This document shows, piece after piece, positions 27,662-36,432 of a stretch of DNA of 64,000 bases (positions are counted from its first letter, which is position 1; each line of letters opens with the position of its first letter). The DNA lies in the NCBI RefSeq assembly GCF_021502585.1, contig NZ_JAKFGM010000001.1, positions 558,001 through 622,000 of the forward strand, given 5' to 3'. This DNA comes from Sphingomonas cremea. GTDB lineage: Bacteria > Pseudomonadota > Alphaproteobacteria > Sphingomonadales > Sphingomonadaceae. The translations under genes and the position numbers were made by a program. Under the pieces are notes generated by a model. That model was not told the origin of the DNA, did no database searches, and was given only the letters and a program-made list of their open reading frames with translations.

Positions 27662-28523
27662 GAGCCGCCTGTAGCTTTTCGAAAGCTCGAACCTCGATCT
27701 GCCGAATGCGCTCGCGGCTTACTCCATAGACCTGCGAGAGATCTTCCAAGGTCTTGGGCTCGTCGATCAGTCGCCGTTCGGTGAGAATATGCTTCTCGCG
27801 GTCGTTGAGGCATTCCATCGCTTCGACCAGCAGGTCATGGCGGACGCGGCGCTCCTCGTCATCGGCAAGAACCTCATCCTGCAGCGGCCCGCCATCGACC
27901 AGGAAATCCTGCCATTGTCCCTCGCCATCGGTGTCGCGCAGAGGCGCATTCAGGCTGGTGTCGCCGCCCATACCCATGCGGCGGTTCATCGAGACCACCT
28001 CTTCCTCGGTCACGCCGAGGTCGGTGGCGATCTTTGTGACCGCTTCGGGCTTAAGGTCGCCTTCTTCGAACGCGTCGATCTGGTTCTTCATCCGGCGAAG
28101 GTTGAAGAACAGCTTCTTCTGCGCAGCGGTGGTGCCCATTTTGACGAGGCTCCACGAACGCAGGATGAATTCCTGGATTGAGGCGCGGATCCACCACATC
28201 GCATAGGTGGCAAGGCGGAAACCCCGGTCGGGCTCGAACTTCTTCACGCCCTGCATCAGGCCGATATTGCCTTCGGAGATGAGCTCGCTCACCGGCAGGC
28301 CATAGCCGCGGTAGCCCATCGCAATCTTGGCGACGAGCCTCAGGTGCGAATTGACGAGCTTGGCGGCAGCGTCGGTGTCGCCATGCTCGCTCCATCGCTT
28401 GGCCAGCATATATTCTTCCTCAGGAGCGAGGATCGGGAATTTCTTGATCTCGCTGAGGTAGCGGTTGAGCCCGGCTTCCCCGCCCGAAGCGGGAATCGAC
28501 ACAACCCCTTTCGCATTCGCCAT
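27618..28523 (-). CDS. rpoH: RNA polymerase sigma-32 factor RpoH
   Basis: Heat-shock sigma factor of 301 residues. Regions 1.2-2.4 contain LSEIKKFPILAPEEEYMLAK, LRLVAKIAMGYRGYGLPVSE and YAMWWIRASIQEFILRSWSL. The RpoH box that distinguishes this group is seen as QKKLFFNLRRMK. Region 4.2 with SQVYGVSRERIRQIEVRAFE binds the -35 element. I chose the ATG at 28523 because AGGGAG is eleven bases upstream; the GTG at 28535 is immediately adjacent to it. It follows rluD on the same strand by 56 bases. In alphaproteobacteria RpoH is controlled by DnaK and often by several paralogues. Confidence 0.95.
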   Translation of the reverse strand: MANAKGVVSIPASGGEAGLNRYLSEIKKFPILAPEEEYMLAKRWSEHGDTDAAAKLVNSHLRLVAKIAMGYRGYGLPVSELISEGNIGLMQGVKKFEPDRGFRLATYAMWWIRASIQEFILRSWSLVKMGTTAAQKKLFFNLRRMKNQIDAFEEGDLKPEAVTKIATDLGVTEEEVVSMNRRMGMGGDTSLNAPLRDTDGEGQWQDFLVDGGPLQDEVLADDEERRVRHDLLVEAMECLNDREKHILTERRLIDEPKTLEDLSQVYGVSRERIRQIEVRAFEKLQAALIRLAGEQRLLPAA

Positions 28524-28579
28524 CGTATCGTTCACTCCCTGGCCGGGACGGCAAGCCGCCGCCCATAGCCTTGTTATTC

Positions 28580-29533
28580 CTATACACCAAGTGCGGTGAA
28601 CAGTTCCTGCATGTCCGACGGAAGAGCACTGTCAAACGACAAACGACCCTTCGTGACGGGGTGGATGAAGCCCAAGTGTGCGGCGTGCAGCGCCTGACGC
28701 TTGAAGTCCAATTGATTGAGCAAATCTCTGTGAACGCTTTTTCCACGGCCATAGACCGGGTCGCCGAGCAACGGGTGGCCGATTGAGGCCATATGCACAC
28801 GGACCTGATGGGTCCGCCCGGTTTCAAGCGTGCATTCGACAAGCGCGGCGTCCTTGAGAATTATCAACCGCTTCCAGTGGGTTACTGCCCGTTTTCCGCG
28901 ACCTTCCTTAACAATCGCGATCTTTTTCCGGTCGTGGGCAGAGCGGGCGAGGGGGGCGTCGACCACGTCCCCGGCAAGCCGCGGAACGCCGGAGACGATG
29001 GCCAGGTAACGACGGTCGATCGAATGATCGGCGAACTGCTTGGCCAGCCCCACATGTGCCTTGTCATGCTTGGCGACGACGAGCAGTCCGGACGTGTCCT
29101 TATCGATCCGGTGGACGATTCCCGGGCGCGCAACCCCGCCAATGCCGCTCAGCGTTCCGCCGCAATGGTGAAGCAGGGCGTTGACCAGTGTCCCGTCGCG
29201 GTTACCCGCCGCCGGGTGGACGACCAGCCCTGCGGGCTTGTCGACGACCAGCAGATGCTCGTCCTCAAACACAATCGGCAGGGTTATTTCCTGCGGTTCA
29301 TTATGCGCCGGGGTCGGGTCAGGCAGAGCCAGCGTGAAACGCTCGTCGCCTTTAACCTTTACTGCGGGGTCGCGGAGCGCATTGCCTTCACGAGTCAGCG
29401 CGCCGGCCTTTGTCAGTACTTTAAGCCGTTCACGCGACAGGCTGGGGACGACAGCGGCCAGCGCCCGGTCCAGCCGCCACCCGGCATGGCTGGCGTCCAG
29501 CGCTATTTCGATTTTGGTATGCCCCCCGGCCAT
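28580..29533 (-). CDS. rluD: RluD-type ribosomal large subunit pseudouridine synthase
   Basis: Isomerises uridines of helix 69 of 23S rRNA. The 317-residue protein has an N-terminal S4 domain (WRLDRALAAVVPSLSRERLK), then the catalytic signature GIVHRIDKDTSGLLVVAKHD, whose second Asp is the nucleophile. VECTLETGRTHQVRVHMASI and GDPVYGRG follow as in the family. Length and motifs fit RluD rather than RluC. It is divergent from chpT and upstream of rpoH. Confidence 0.93.
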   Translation of the reverse strand: MAGGHTKIEIALDASHAGWRLDRALAAVVPSLSRERLKVLTKAGALTREGNALRDPAVKVKGDERFTLALPDPTPAHNEPQEITLPIVFEDEHLLVVDKPAGLVVHPAAGNRDGTLVNALLHHCGGTLSGIGGVARPGIVHRIDKDTSGLLVVAKHDKAHVGLAKQFADHSIDRRYLAIVSGVPRLAGDVVDAPLARSAHDRKKIAIVKEGRGKRAVTHWKRLIILKDAALVECTLETGRTHQVRVHMASIGHPLLGDPVYGRGKSVHRDLLNQLDFKRQALHAAHLGFIHPVTKGRLSFDSALPSDMQELFTALGV

Positions 29534-29617
29534 GTGGATCCTATTTGGGAACAGTGTCGAGGCCTTTCAATGGTGCATACTCTTGCTTCAGGTTAAACTC
29601 TCGCGCATCAGCAGGCC

Positions 29618-30256
29618 ATGAATGCAATTGAGCTTGCCAGCCTTCTCTGTTCGCGTCTCTGCCATGACCTTCTGTCACCGGTTGGCGCGCTAAATAACGG
29701 AATTGAATTGCTCGCCGACGAGCAGGACCCGGAGATGCGCGAGCGCTGCCTGGAACTGTTGGCCGAAAGCGCCCGGGCAAGCGCCAACAAGCTGAAATTC
29801 TTCCGATTGGCATTTGGCGCCGGCGGCGGCTTTGGCGACGAGATCGACACGCGCGAAGCAAAGGTCGCGCTGGAAGGCTTGTACGGCGCGGACAAGCGGA
29901 TCGAGCTTGGTTGGATGGTTGCCGACGACAAACTGCCCAAGGGTGCGGTGAAGCTGTTGCTGAACCTGGCGATGATCGCAGGCGATGCACTTGTCCGCGG
30001 CGGTCGACTGGATGTCGGGGCGGAGCATCGCGATGGTGCTCTGGAAATGGTGATCAGGGCCGAGGGACCGCGGATATTGCTCGATCCCAAGTTGCGCGAA
30101 ACCATTGCGACCGGCCAATCGGGGGGTGAGGTCGAGCCGCGTGCCGCCGGTGCCTGGCTGGCGCACAGCCTGGCGGCAGAAGCGAACGGCACAATCCAGC
30201 TCAGCGATCCTGCAGCCGACGTCCTGTTGATTGGTGTGACCTTACCCAACGGCTAG
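29618..30256 (+). CDS. chpT: Histidine phosphotransferase ChpT
   Basis: Shuttles phosphate from the CckA receiver to CtrA and CpdR. The 212 residues resemble a dimeric histidine-kinase core that has lost ATP binding. The phospho-acceptor His16 is in LASLLCSRLCHDLLSPVGAL, and NNGIELLADEQDPEMRERCL continues the first helix pair. The C-terminal pseudo-HATPase ends with LIGVTLPNG. CckA is encoded 12 kb upstream; CtrA is not in the window. It is divergent from rluD and precedes the chemotaxis cluster by 94 bases. Confidence 0.93.
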   Translation: MNAIELASLLCSRLCHDLLSPVGALNNGIELLADEQDPEMRERCLELLAESARASANKLKFFRLAFGAGGGFGDEIDTREAKVALEGLYGADKRIELGWMVADDKLPKGAVKLLLNLAMIAGDALVRGGRLDVGAEHRDGALEMVIRAEGPRILLDPKLRETIATGQSGGEVEPRAAGAWLAHSLAAEANGTIQLSDPAADVLLIGVTLPNG

Positions 30257-30282
30257 TTGGGCTTGCCAAATTGGGGACAGGG

Positions 30283-30298
30283 CTAACGGGGCGTTAAC
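30283..30298 (+). promoter_or_regulatory. Near-consensus CtrA box upstream of cheA
   Basis: CTAACGGGGCGTTAAC fits the CtrA site TTAA-N7-TTAAC with one mismatch in the first half (CTAA). It lies 52 bases upstream of the cheA start, between chpT and cheA. Binding is inferred, but the position suits a promoter. Confidence 0.5.
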
Positions 30299-30350
30299 TC
30301 CTTGGCGGCATAGAGGACCTGCAACTTATCTGCGTGGGGCCCTGCCACCG

Positions 30351-32696
30351 ATGGACGATCTTATTGCCGATTTCGTGGCCGAGTGCCGGGAAATGCTTGA
30401 AGCGCTGGGCGGCGAAATAGTCGCCTGGGAAGCCAATCCTGACGATCGCGCACGCCTCGACAGCATTTTCCGCTTTGTGCACACGGTGAAGGGCAATTGC
30501 GGCTTCTTCGATTTTCCGCGTCTTGAAGCGCTTAGCCATGCCGCCGAGGATGCACTGGCCGATTGCCGGACCGGGCGCCGTGCACCAGACGCGACGTTGG
30601 TTAGCGCTGTTCTCGCCATTATCGACCGTATCGGCGAAATGATCGCGGCGATCGATGCCGGAGAGGAACTTCCTGAAGGCGATGACAGCTCGCTGATCGA
30701 CGCGCTCGCCCCGGGTGCGGAAGGAGCGGCCGCCCAGGCGGCGACACCTGCGGCAATGGAAGCCGGACTGAAGGGCACTTCCACGCCGCGCACCATTCGC
30801 CTTTCCGTCGAGCTTCTCGATCGGGTGATGTCGGGGGTGTCCGACATGGTACTGGCCCGCAACGAACTTGCTCGCCGACTGCGTGAGGCCCCGGGCGAGG
30901 TCGAGGTTGACGGCGCGTTCGAGCGGCTTTCCGGCATCATCGCCGAAATGCGCGACGCAATTACGCGGACACGCATGCAGCGGATCGAGAATCTGTTCGT
31001 GGCCCTGCCGCGCATGGTCCGCGACCTGTCGGCCGAGCTCGGCAAGCAGGTGCTGGTCGATATCGACGGCGGCGACGTCGAACTGGATCGCGAAATGATC
31101 GAGATGATCCGCGACCCGCTGACCCACATTATCCGTAATGCCGTGGATCATGGGATCGAATTGCCCGCCGAGCGCATGAAGTCGGGCAAGCGCGAAATCG
31201 GCCTCCTGTCGGTTTCGGCACGCCAGTCGGGCAACCAGATCCTGATCGAGATCGCCGACGACGGCAAAGGCATAGAAGCATCGAAGCTGGTCGATAAGGC
31301 TGTCGCCAATGGCGTCATCGAGCGCGACGCGGCGCAGAAAATGACTCGCGGTGAGCAGCTGGCATTGATCTTCGAGGCCGGCCTGTCGACCGCCCAATCC
31401 GTAACCGCCATTTCCGGGCGCGGGGTGGGGATGGACGTCGTTCGCTCGAATGTCGAGCGGATCGGCGGCGTGGTTGAGGTTGATTCGACACCGGGCAAGG
31501 GCACCAGGATGATCCTGCGGGTCCCGCTCACCCTGACCATCATACCGGCCCTGACCGTATCGATCGGAACTCAACATTTCGCGATTCCACGATCCGCCAT
31601 TGAAGAGATCGTTCGCGCCAACGGCAGCAGCGTAACCCTCGAGAAAATTGGTGGAGCGGGCGTTGCCACGATCCGGGGACGCCGCGTTCCGGAAGTGGCA
31701 CTTGCCGACATATTGGGCTTGCCCAGTTCGATGGAAGACAATGAGCGCACCCTGGTGGTGCTGAGGCCGGCTGGCGGGGACGTTTATGCCCTGGCGGTTG
31801 ACCGGATCCATGACCATGAAGAGCTGGTCGTGAAGCCGGCTGCACCGGCGGTGATGGCAACTGGCCTATATGCCGGAACGACGTTGGCTGACGATGGAAG
31901 CCCGATCCTGCTTTTTGATCCGGCCGGCCTTGCCCAGGTTGGCGGCGTTCGCCTGGAGGCAGTTGAGCGCGGCGGACGGGGTGTCGAAAGTGCCGTCCCC
32001 GTCAACTCGAATGATGTACCCGTATTGCTGTTTCGCGGGCTCGACGGAGCGCGACGCGCGCTTCGCCTCGGCGTCGTGGACCGCATCGAGGAAGTGGTCG
32101 CGAGCGAGGCGATCCGGCCGAGCGCCGGTCAGCTTCGGGTGCAACTCGGCGAAGCAATCCTGCCGCTGGCCGGCGTCGAGAACGTCGATGAGTTTGAGGG
32201 CAAGGTCCGGGTGTTCCGCCTAAACGATGGCGAACATGAGATCGGATATGCGTTTCGCGAAGTCATCGACCTGATGAATATCGACCGCGAGGTCATCCCC
32301 GCCGAAATTCCGGGCGCCATCAGCGGTGTCACGCTGATCGACGGCGAGCCGGCCGAGCTGATCGACGCCCATTGGCTGTTCGCCGAGCACCTGGGGGCGA
32401 TCGTGCGTCCCCAGACGCAGCTGGTTTGCAGACTGCCGGAAGGCGATGCCTGGATGCAGAACATGCTTCGACCGATCGTCGAGGCGGCCGGCTATTTGGT
32501 CATCGGCGAAAATGACGAACTCAGTGCGGACGTGACCATCGTGTCGCAGGGCAAGGACATCGAGCCGGATGAAGGTGGCCGAATTCTCCGCCTCGCAACC
32601 GATCCGGACGCCGCCGACGGAGAAGACAGTGTCTACCGTTATGATCGTGCCGGACTGCTGATGGCACTCAAGACCTCGAGCGCGGGGAAACGCTGA
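30351..32696 (+). CDS. cheA: Chemotaxis histidine kinase CheA
   Basis: Soluble kinase phosphorylating CheY and CheB. The 781 residues show an HPt domain with His44 in IFRFVHTVKGNCGFFDFPRL, a P3 dimerisation region with IRLSVELLDRVMSGVSDMVL, an HATPase (MIRDPLTHIIRNAVDHGIEL, then ISGRGVGMDVVRSNVERIGG), and a CheW-like P5 domain after about 440 ending with a further CheW-like repeat. No separate CheY-binding P2 stands out between the HPt and P3. The stop overlaps the cheW start as ATGA, so cheA and cheW are translationally coupled. A probable CtrA box is upstream. Confidence 0.95.
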   Translation: MDDLIADFVAECREMLEALGGEIVAWEANPDDRARLDSIFRFVHTVKGNCGFFDFPRLEALSHAAEDALADCRTGRRAPDATLVSAVLAIIDRIGEMIAAIDAGEELPEGDDSSLIDALAPGAEGAAAQAATPAAMEAGLKGTSTPRTIRLSVELLDRVMSGVSDMVLARNELARRLREAPGEVEVDGAFERLSGIIAEMRDAITRTRMQRIENLFVALPRMVRDLSAELGKQVLVDIDGGDVELDREMIEMIRDPLTHIIRNAVDHGIELPAERMKSGKREIGLLSVSARQSGNQILIEIADDGKGIEASKLVDKAVANGVIERDAAQKMTRGEQLALIFEAGLSTAQSVTAISGRGVGMDVVRSNVERIGGVVEVDSTPGKGTRMILRVPLTLTIIPALTVSIGTQHFAIPRSAIEEIVRANGSSVTLEKIGGAGVATIRGRRVPEVALADILGLPSSMEDNERTLVVLRPAGGDVYALAVDRIHDHEELVVKPAAPAVMATGLYAGTTLADDGSPILLFDPAGLAQVGGVRLEAVERGGRGVESAVPVNSNDVPVLLFRGLDGARRALRLGVVDRIEEVVASEAIRPSAGQLRVQLGEAILPLAGVENVDEFEGKVRVFRLNDGEHEIGYAFREVIDLMNIDREVIPAEIPGAISGVTLIDGEPAELIDAHWLFAEHLGAIVRPQTQLVCRLPEGDAWMQNMLRPIVEAAGYLVIGENDELSADVTIVSQGKDIEPDEGGRILRLATDPDAADGEDSVYRYDRAGLLMALKTSSAGKR

Positions 32697-33142
32697 TGAA
32701 AGAGCTTTTGCTAATCGTGTCCATCGCCGGAAGCAGGGTCGCGTTGCCCGCGGCGGCGGTTGAGAGCGTGGTCGAGCTGGAATCGCTAATTCCCGTTCCC
32801 CGGGCCCCCAATCATCTCGCCGGGCTTTCTGCGCTCCGCAGCCGAGTTTTGACGGTCATCGACTGCCAGCGTTCGCTCGAACTTGGCTCAACCAACCTCA
32901 ACGACGGCAAATTGCACGAGGCCGCGGTCGTCGAGATGGATGGCCATCATTATGCGCTGACCGTCGATGCGGTCGAGGATGTGGTCGAAGCCTTGTCCGA
33001 TCCGGCACCGATCCGCGCCGCCATGGGCGACGGATGGGAGCGGGTGTCCAAGGGCATGGTCGAGACGGAAGAAGGCCCGCTGCTATTGGTAGACATTGTT
33101 GCGCTGGTGGCCGGGCCGGGCGCCGAGGCCCGTGCAGCTTAA
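32696..33142 (+). CDS. cheW: Chemotaxis adaptor CheW
   Basis: Couples receptors to CheA. The 148-residue CheW domain begins ELLLIVSIAGSRVALPAAAV and includes IPVPRAPNHLAGLSALRSRV and LTVIDCQRSLELG, the usual double beta-barrel pattern. The ATG sits in the cheA stop codon (ATGA). It is the only free-standing CheW in the window. Its partner receptors are not encoded here. Confidence 0.92.
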   Translation: MKELLLIVSIAGSRVALPAAAVESVVELESLIPVPRAPNHLAGLSALRSRVLTVIDCQRSLELGSTNLNDGKLHEAAVVEMDGHHYALTVDAVEDVVEALSDPAPIRAAMGDGWERVSKGMVETEEGPLLLVDIVALVAGPGAEARAA

Positions 33143-33196
33143 GAGGTTCGTTACCCTTATCGCTTAGAGACGACGTTAAATCGGACGGAAGAAATT

Positions 33197-33562
33197 ATGA
33201 AAACCTGCCTCATCGTCGACGACAGCAAGGTCATCCGCAAGGTTGCCCGGCACATTCTCGAAACCCTGGAGTTCCAGGTCGAGGAAGCGGGCGACGGGCG
33301 TGAAGCGCTCGACCGTTGCGAAGCGAAGATGCCGGACGTGGTCCTGCTCGACTGGAACATGCCGGTGATGAGCGGGATGGAATTCCTGAAACTGCTTCGT
33401 CAGCGCGGCCATAGCGATCAGCCGAAGGTCGTGTTCTGCACCACGGAAAATGACATGGCCCATATACGTGCCGCCCTCGAAGCCGGCGCGGACGAATATG
33501 TGATGAAGCCGTTCGATCGCGAAACGCTCCACATCAAGCTGCAACTCGTCGGCGTAGCCTGA
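33197..33562 (+). CDS. cheY: Chemotaxis response regulator CheY-type
   Basis: Single receiver domain of 121 residues. The acidic pair is in TCLIVDDSKVIRKVARHILE, the phospho-acceptor is Asp52 in VVLLDWNMPVMSGMEFL and the conserved Lys is in ADEYVMKPFDRETLHIK. It is encoded between cheW and cheB in the cluster, so control of the flagellar motor or signal sink are both possible. The ATG at 33197 is preceded by GGAAGAAATT. The aromatic switch position looks like TTEN-region usual for CheY. Confidence 0.9.
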   Translation: MKTCLIVDDSKVIRKVARHILETLEFQVEEAGDGREALDRCEAKMPDVVLLDWNMPVMSGMEFLKLLRQRGHSDQPKVVFCTTENDMAHIRAALEAGADEYVMKPFDRETLHIKLQLVGVA

Positions 33563-33572
33563 GGCTCTGGTC

Positions 33573-34682
33573 GTGAACCGGGCGCACGCCATCACCCGGT
33601 CCAGCGAGCGGGCTGGTTCCGGCCAACAATCGCGTCGGCCGATCAAGCTGATGATCGTCGACGATTCGATGGTCGCGCGCGCCGTTCTCAGCCGGATGAT
33701 CGATGCCGACGGCAATTTTGATATCGCTGGCGTCGCGGGCACCGCCGAAGATGCGATCGAGGCGCTCGGCCAGGTAATGGTCGACATCGTCCTGCTCGAC
33801 CTGGAAATGCCGGGCCTCGGCGGGTTGAAGTCAATTCCCCGTATCCTTGAGGCAGCCAAGGGCGCGAAAGTGCTTATCGTGTCCTCGCTTGCCGAAGAAG
33901 GTGCCGAGGAAACCGTTGCCGCTCTCGCGCTGGGTGCAGCCGATACATTGCCCAAGCCCGGCACGGGCCGGTTCAACGGCCGCTTCTCCGAAGTGCTTCT
34001 CGGCAAGCTTCGCGAGCTCGGCTACGCCGATCGCGCCGCTCCCCGTGTCAGCCTGGCAGCCCCGCCGGCCAATTTGCTCCGCCAGCCGAACGACCAGCCG
34101 CTAAAGCTGCTGGCCATCGGCGCGTCGACCGGCGGAATTCACGCGTTGGGCGTCTTCTTCGCTGCGCTGCCCAAGCGGATCGGCGTGCCAATCCTTGTCA
34201 CGCAGCATCTGCCGCCAGCCTTCATGACCGTGTTCGCCCGCCAGCTTTCGGTTGCGGCCGGGCGCCCGGCCGTGGTTGCGGAGGACGGGACGGAGCTTCT
34301 GCCCGACCGGATCGTCGTCGCTCCGGGCGAAGCTCACCTGCTGGTCGATGAGGTCAAGGGAAAGCTCGTCGCGCGCCTGCTTCAGACGAAGGTTTCAAGC
34401 GGCTGCATGCCTTCGGTCGATCCGATGCTGGCTTCGGCCGGAAAGATTCTCGGCGCAGGCGCCCTCGGCGTGGTGCTCACCGGAATGGGTCGCGACGGCG
34501 CCGAAGGGGCCAAGCGGCTGGTCGAGGCCGGCGGATCAGTAATGGCTCAGGACGAGCAAAGTTCGGCCGTTTGGGGGATGCCGCGCGCGATCGCCGATGC
34601 CGGGCTTGCCTGCGCGGTCTTGCCGCCTGACAAGCTTGCCCGGCGCGTTGCCGGACGGATCGAGGACGGCTCGTGCAAGTAA
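33573..34682 (+). CDS. cheB: Chemotaxis methylesterase CheB
   Basis: Demethylates and deamidates chemoreceptor glutamyl residues. The 369 residues have an N-terminal receiver (IKLMIVDDSMVARAVLSRMI, Asp in VDIVLLDLEMPGLGGL) and a C-terminal esterase with the catalytic Ser in LLAIGASTGGIHALGVFFAA, His in PILVTQHLPPAFMTVF and Asp in VVLTGMGRDGAEGAKRLVE. It starts at a GTG ten bases after cheY. The last ten bases overlap cheR. Confidence 0.94.
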   Translation: MNRAHAITRSSERAGSGQQSRRPIKLMIVDDSMVARAVLSRMIDADGNFDIAGVAGTAEDAIEALGQVMVDIVLLDLEMPGLGGLKSIPRILEAAKGAKVLIVSSLAEEGAEETVAALALGAADTLPKPGTGRFNGRFSEVLLGKLRELGYADRAAPRVSLAAPPANLLRQPNDQPLKLLAIGASTGGIHALGVFFAALPKRIGVPILVTQHLPPAFMTVFARQLSVAAGRPAVVAEDGTELLPDRIVVAPGEAHLLVDEVKGKLVARLLQTKVSSGCMPSVDPMLASAGKILGAGALGVVLTGMGRDGAEGAKRLVEAGGSVMAQDEQSSAVWGMPRAIADAGLACAVLPPDKLARRVAGRIEDGSCK

Positions 34683-35524
34683 GCGACAGTTCGAGCCGCA
34701 TTCTCGCCGGCCTCCTCGAAGCACGCACCGGGCAGCAGCTTACCATGAGCCGTCGGTGGCGGATTGAGACCGCGCTTGCAGCCCTGCTGCGCGAACGCGG
34801 GATCCCGACGCTGGATGAGCTCATCACCATCCTGGTCATGGGCCGCGAGCCGAGCCTGGCGACCCAGGTAGTCGAGGCACTGTTGAATAACGAAACTTAC
34901 TTCTTCCGCGATCGGACCCCGTTCGATCTGCTGGCCAAGGCGGCATTGCCCAAGCTGGCGCGGCGTCGGGAAGGTTCCAAACGGCTCCGCATTTGGTCGG
35001 CCGGCTGCTCGACCGGGCAGGAGGCCTATTCGCTGGCGATGCTGTTCGCCGAGGATCCGGTGCGCTGGGCGGGCTGGACGATCGACATATTGGGCACTGA
35101 CGTCAGCGAGAGCGCCGTTCGCCGCGCCCGGGACGGAATATACAGCCAGTTCGAAGTCCAGCGGGGCCTTGGCGTGACCCAGATGATTCGCTGGTTCGAG
35201 GAATCCGATGACGGTTGGCGTGCGATCGAGCCATTGCGGCGAATGGTTCGCTTCCAGGTCCAGAATTTGCTCGAGCCGCCGCCGCATCCCGGCCAGTTCG
35301 ACATCGTGCTGTGCCGCAACGTACTCCTCTACCTCAACATCGAGCGCAGGTCGCAGATCTTTGAGCGAATCGGGTCCGCGATGGCTCCTGACGGCTGGCT
35401 GATGCTCGGGGCAGGCGAAACCGTAATCGGACAGACCAAACGGTTCGAGGCTGATGCGGAATCCCGGGGTCTCTACCGGCCCGTCAACCTTGGTGAAGCA
35501 GCCCAAATCGCATTGGGGGCTTGA
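34673..35524 (+). CDS. cheR: Chemotaxis methyltransferase CheR
   Basis: Transfers methyl groups from S-adenosylmethionine to chemoreceptors. The 283 residues start with the small helical domain (ILAGLLEARTGQQLTMSRRW) and ALLNNETYFFRDRTPFDLLA, then the SAM-binding core LRIWSAGCSTGQEAYSLAML and DIVLCRNVLLYLNIERRSQI. It begins at a GTG inside cheB, which couples methylase and esterase expression. It is the last che gene of the cluster; no CheD or CheZ follows. Confidence 0.94.
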   Translation: MQVSDSSSRILAGLLEARTGQQLTMSRRWRIETALAALLRERGIPTLDELITILVMGREPSLATQVVEALLNNETYFFRDRTPFDLLAKAALPKLARRREGSKRLRIWSAGCSTGQEAYSLAMLFAEDPVRWAGWTIDILGTDVSESAVRRARDGIYSQFEVQRGLGVTQMIRWFEESDDGWRAIEPLRRMVRFQVQNLLEPPPHPGQFDIVLCRNVLLYLNIERRSQIFERIGSAMAPDGWLMLGAGETVIGQTKRFEADAESRGLYRPVNLGEAAQIALGA

Positions 35525-35540
35525 CCGTTACCCATATCCC

Positions 35541-36236
35541 ATGTGCCATGCGGCCATGGACGTTACGCTCCGCCCTTCGCCGAACTTCGACGAGCGTGCG
35601 CTGCCGGTCTCGATGATCGTTCTTCACTATACCGGAATGCCGGACGCCGAGAGCGCGATCGATCGGCTGACCTCGCCCGATGCCAGGGTCTCCGCCCATT
35701 ATGTGGTCAAGGAAGACGGGGAGGTGCTGCAGCTGGTCGATGAGGAAAAGCGCGCCTGGCACGCCGGCAAAAGCTATTGGCGGGGAACGACCGACGTTAA
35801 TTCCGCCAGCATCGGGATCGAGATCGTCAATCCCGGACACGAATTCGGCTACCGCCCGTTTCCGGACGAGCAAATCGCTTCCGTCATCCCCTTGGTTGCC
35901 GACATCAAGGATCGGCACGGCATCGGCCGCGGCAATATCGTCGGGCACAGCGATGTTGCGCCGGGCCGGAAGGAAGATCCGGGCGAGCTGTTTCCCTGGG
36001 CCGCACTGGCCAAGCGCCGCCTCGCGTTACCCAGCCCGACGCGCGATTTGATGGACCCATACTGGACCGACGCCGGCTTCCTGCTCGCGCTGGAACGCTT
36101 CGGTTACGACGTCACCGACAATCAGAAGGCAGTAATTGCCTTCCAGCGGCGATTCCGGCCCGACCTGATTGACGGGATCATCGACGGGGAATGCCGAGCC
36201 AAGCTGCTCGCGCTCTTGCTGCCAAGGCCGCAGTAA
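35541..36236 (+). CDS. N-acetylmuramoyl-L-alanine amidase (AmiD-like)
   Basis: Zinc amidase of the amidase_2 family that cleaves the amide between MurNAc and the stem peptide. About 231 residues: SMIVLHYTGMPDAESAIDRL with the first zinc His, VSAHYVVKEDGEVLQLVDEE, KRAWHAGKSYWRG and VGHSDVAPGRKEDPGELFPW with the last ligands. A C-terminal peptidoglycan-binding-like helical domain follows (VIAFQRRFRPDLIDGIID). No signal peptide is obvious, so it may act on recycled murein. Starts at 35541 and 35556 are both possible; the frame extends to 35454 inside cheR. Confidence 0.9.
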   Translation: MCHAAMDVTLRPSPNFDERALPVSMIVLHYTGMPDAESAIDRLTSPDARVSAHYVVKEDGEVLQLVDEEKRAWHAGKSYWRGTTDVNSASIGIEIVNPGHEFGYRPFPDEQIASVIPLVADIKDRHGIGRGNIVGHSDVAPGRKEDPGELFPWAALAKRRLALPSPTRDLMDPYWTDAGFLLALERFGYDVTDNQKAVIAFQRRFRPDLIDGIIDGECRAKLLALLLPRPQ

Positions 36237-36248
36237 GTCGTGGCGCAG

Positions 36249-36267
36249 CGCATGCCGGGGGCATGCG
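36249..36267. repeat. Perfect hairpin downstream of the amidase gene
   Basis: CGCATGCC and GGCATGCG form a perfect eight-base stem around a GGG loop. No U-tract follows, so it is a weak terminator candidate or simply an inverted repeat. Confidence 0.45.
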
Positions 36268-36283
36268 TGAGCAACGGCTCTAA

Positions 36284-36309
36284 TGTCCGCTTTCCACCCA
36301 TTGCGGACA
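36284..36309. repeat. Short palindromic repeat, copy 1
   Basis: First of four copies in 4.3 kb of a 26-base element with ends TGTCCGC and GCGGACA around TTTCCACCCATT. The ends pair perfectly over seven bases. It lies between the amidase gene and a small exported protein gene. Elements of this kind recur in sphingomonad intergenic regions, as far as I recall. Confidence 0.8.
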
Positions 36310-36432
36310 CCCGGCTCAATGACCTGCGGAATACAGCCTTTAGTCCGTAAGGGACTTACCTGAGTGTCACGCTCGCTTCCCTTCGCTACTTTGCATCGCA
36401 TCCATTTCAATGGCGATCTCGGAGGAGGCTTG

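Noticed and set aside
30294-31817. 507-residue minus-strand frame
   Set aside because: Antisense to cheA; no domains, low-complexity composition.
33157-33196. Possible second CtrA box before cheY
   Set aside because: CTTA and TTAA are nine bases apart rather than seven, so the spacing does not fit.
36122-36319. Short frame starting MSRVSAMGGKRTLEPLL on the minus strand
   Set aside because: It reads through repeat copy 1 and the amidase end; this peptide appears because the repeat is translated.
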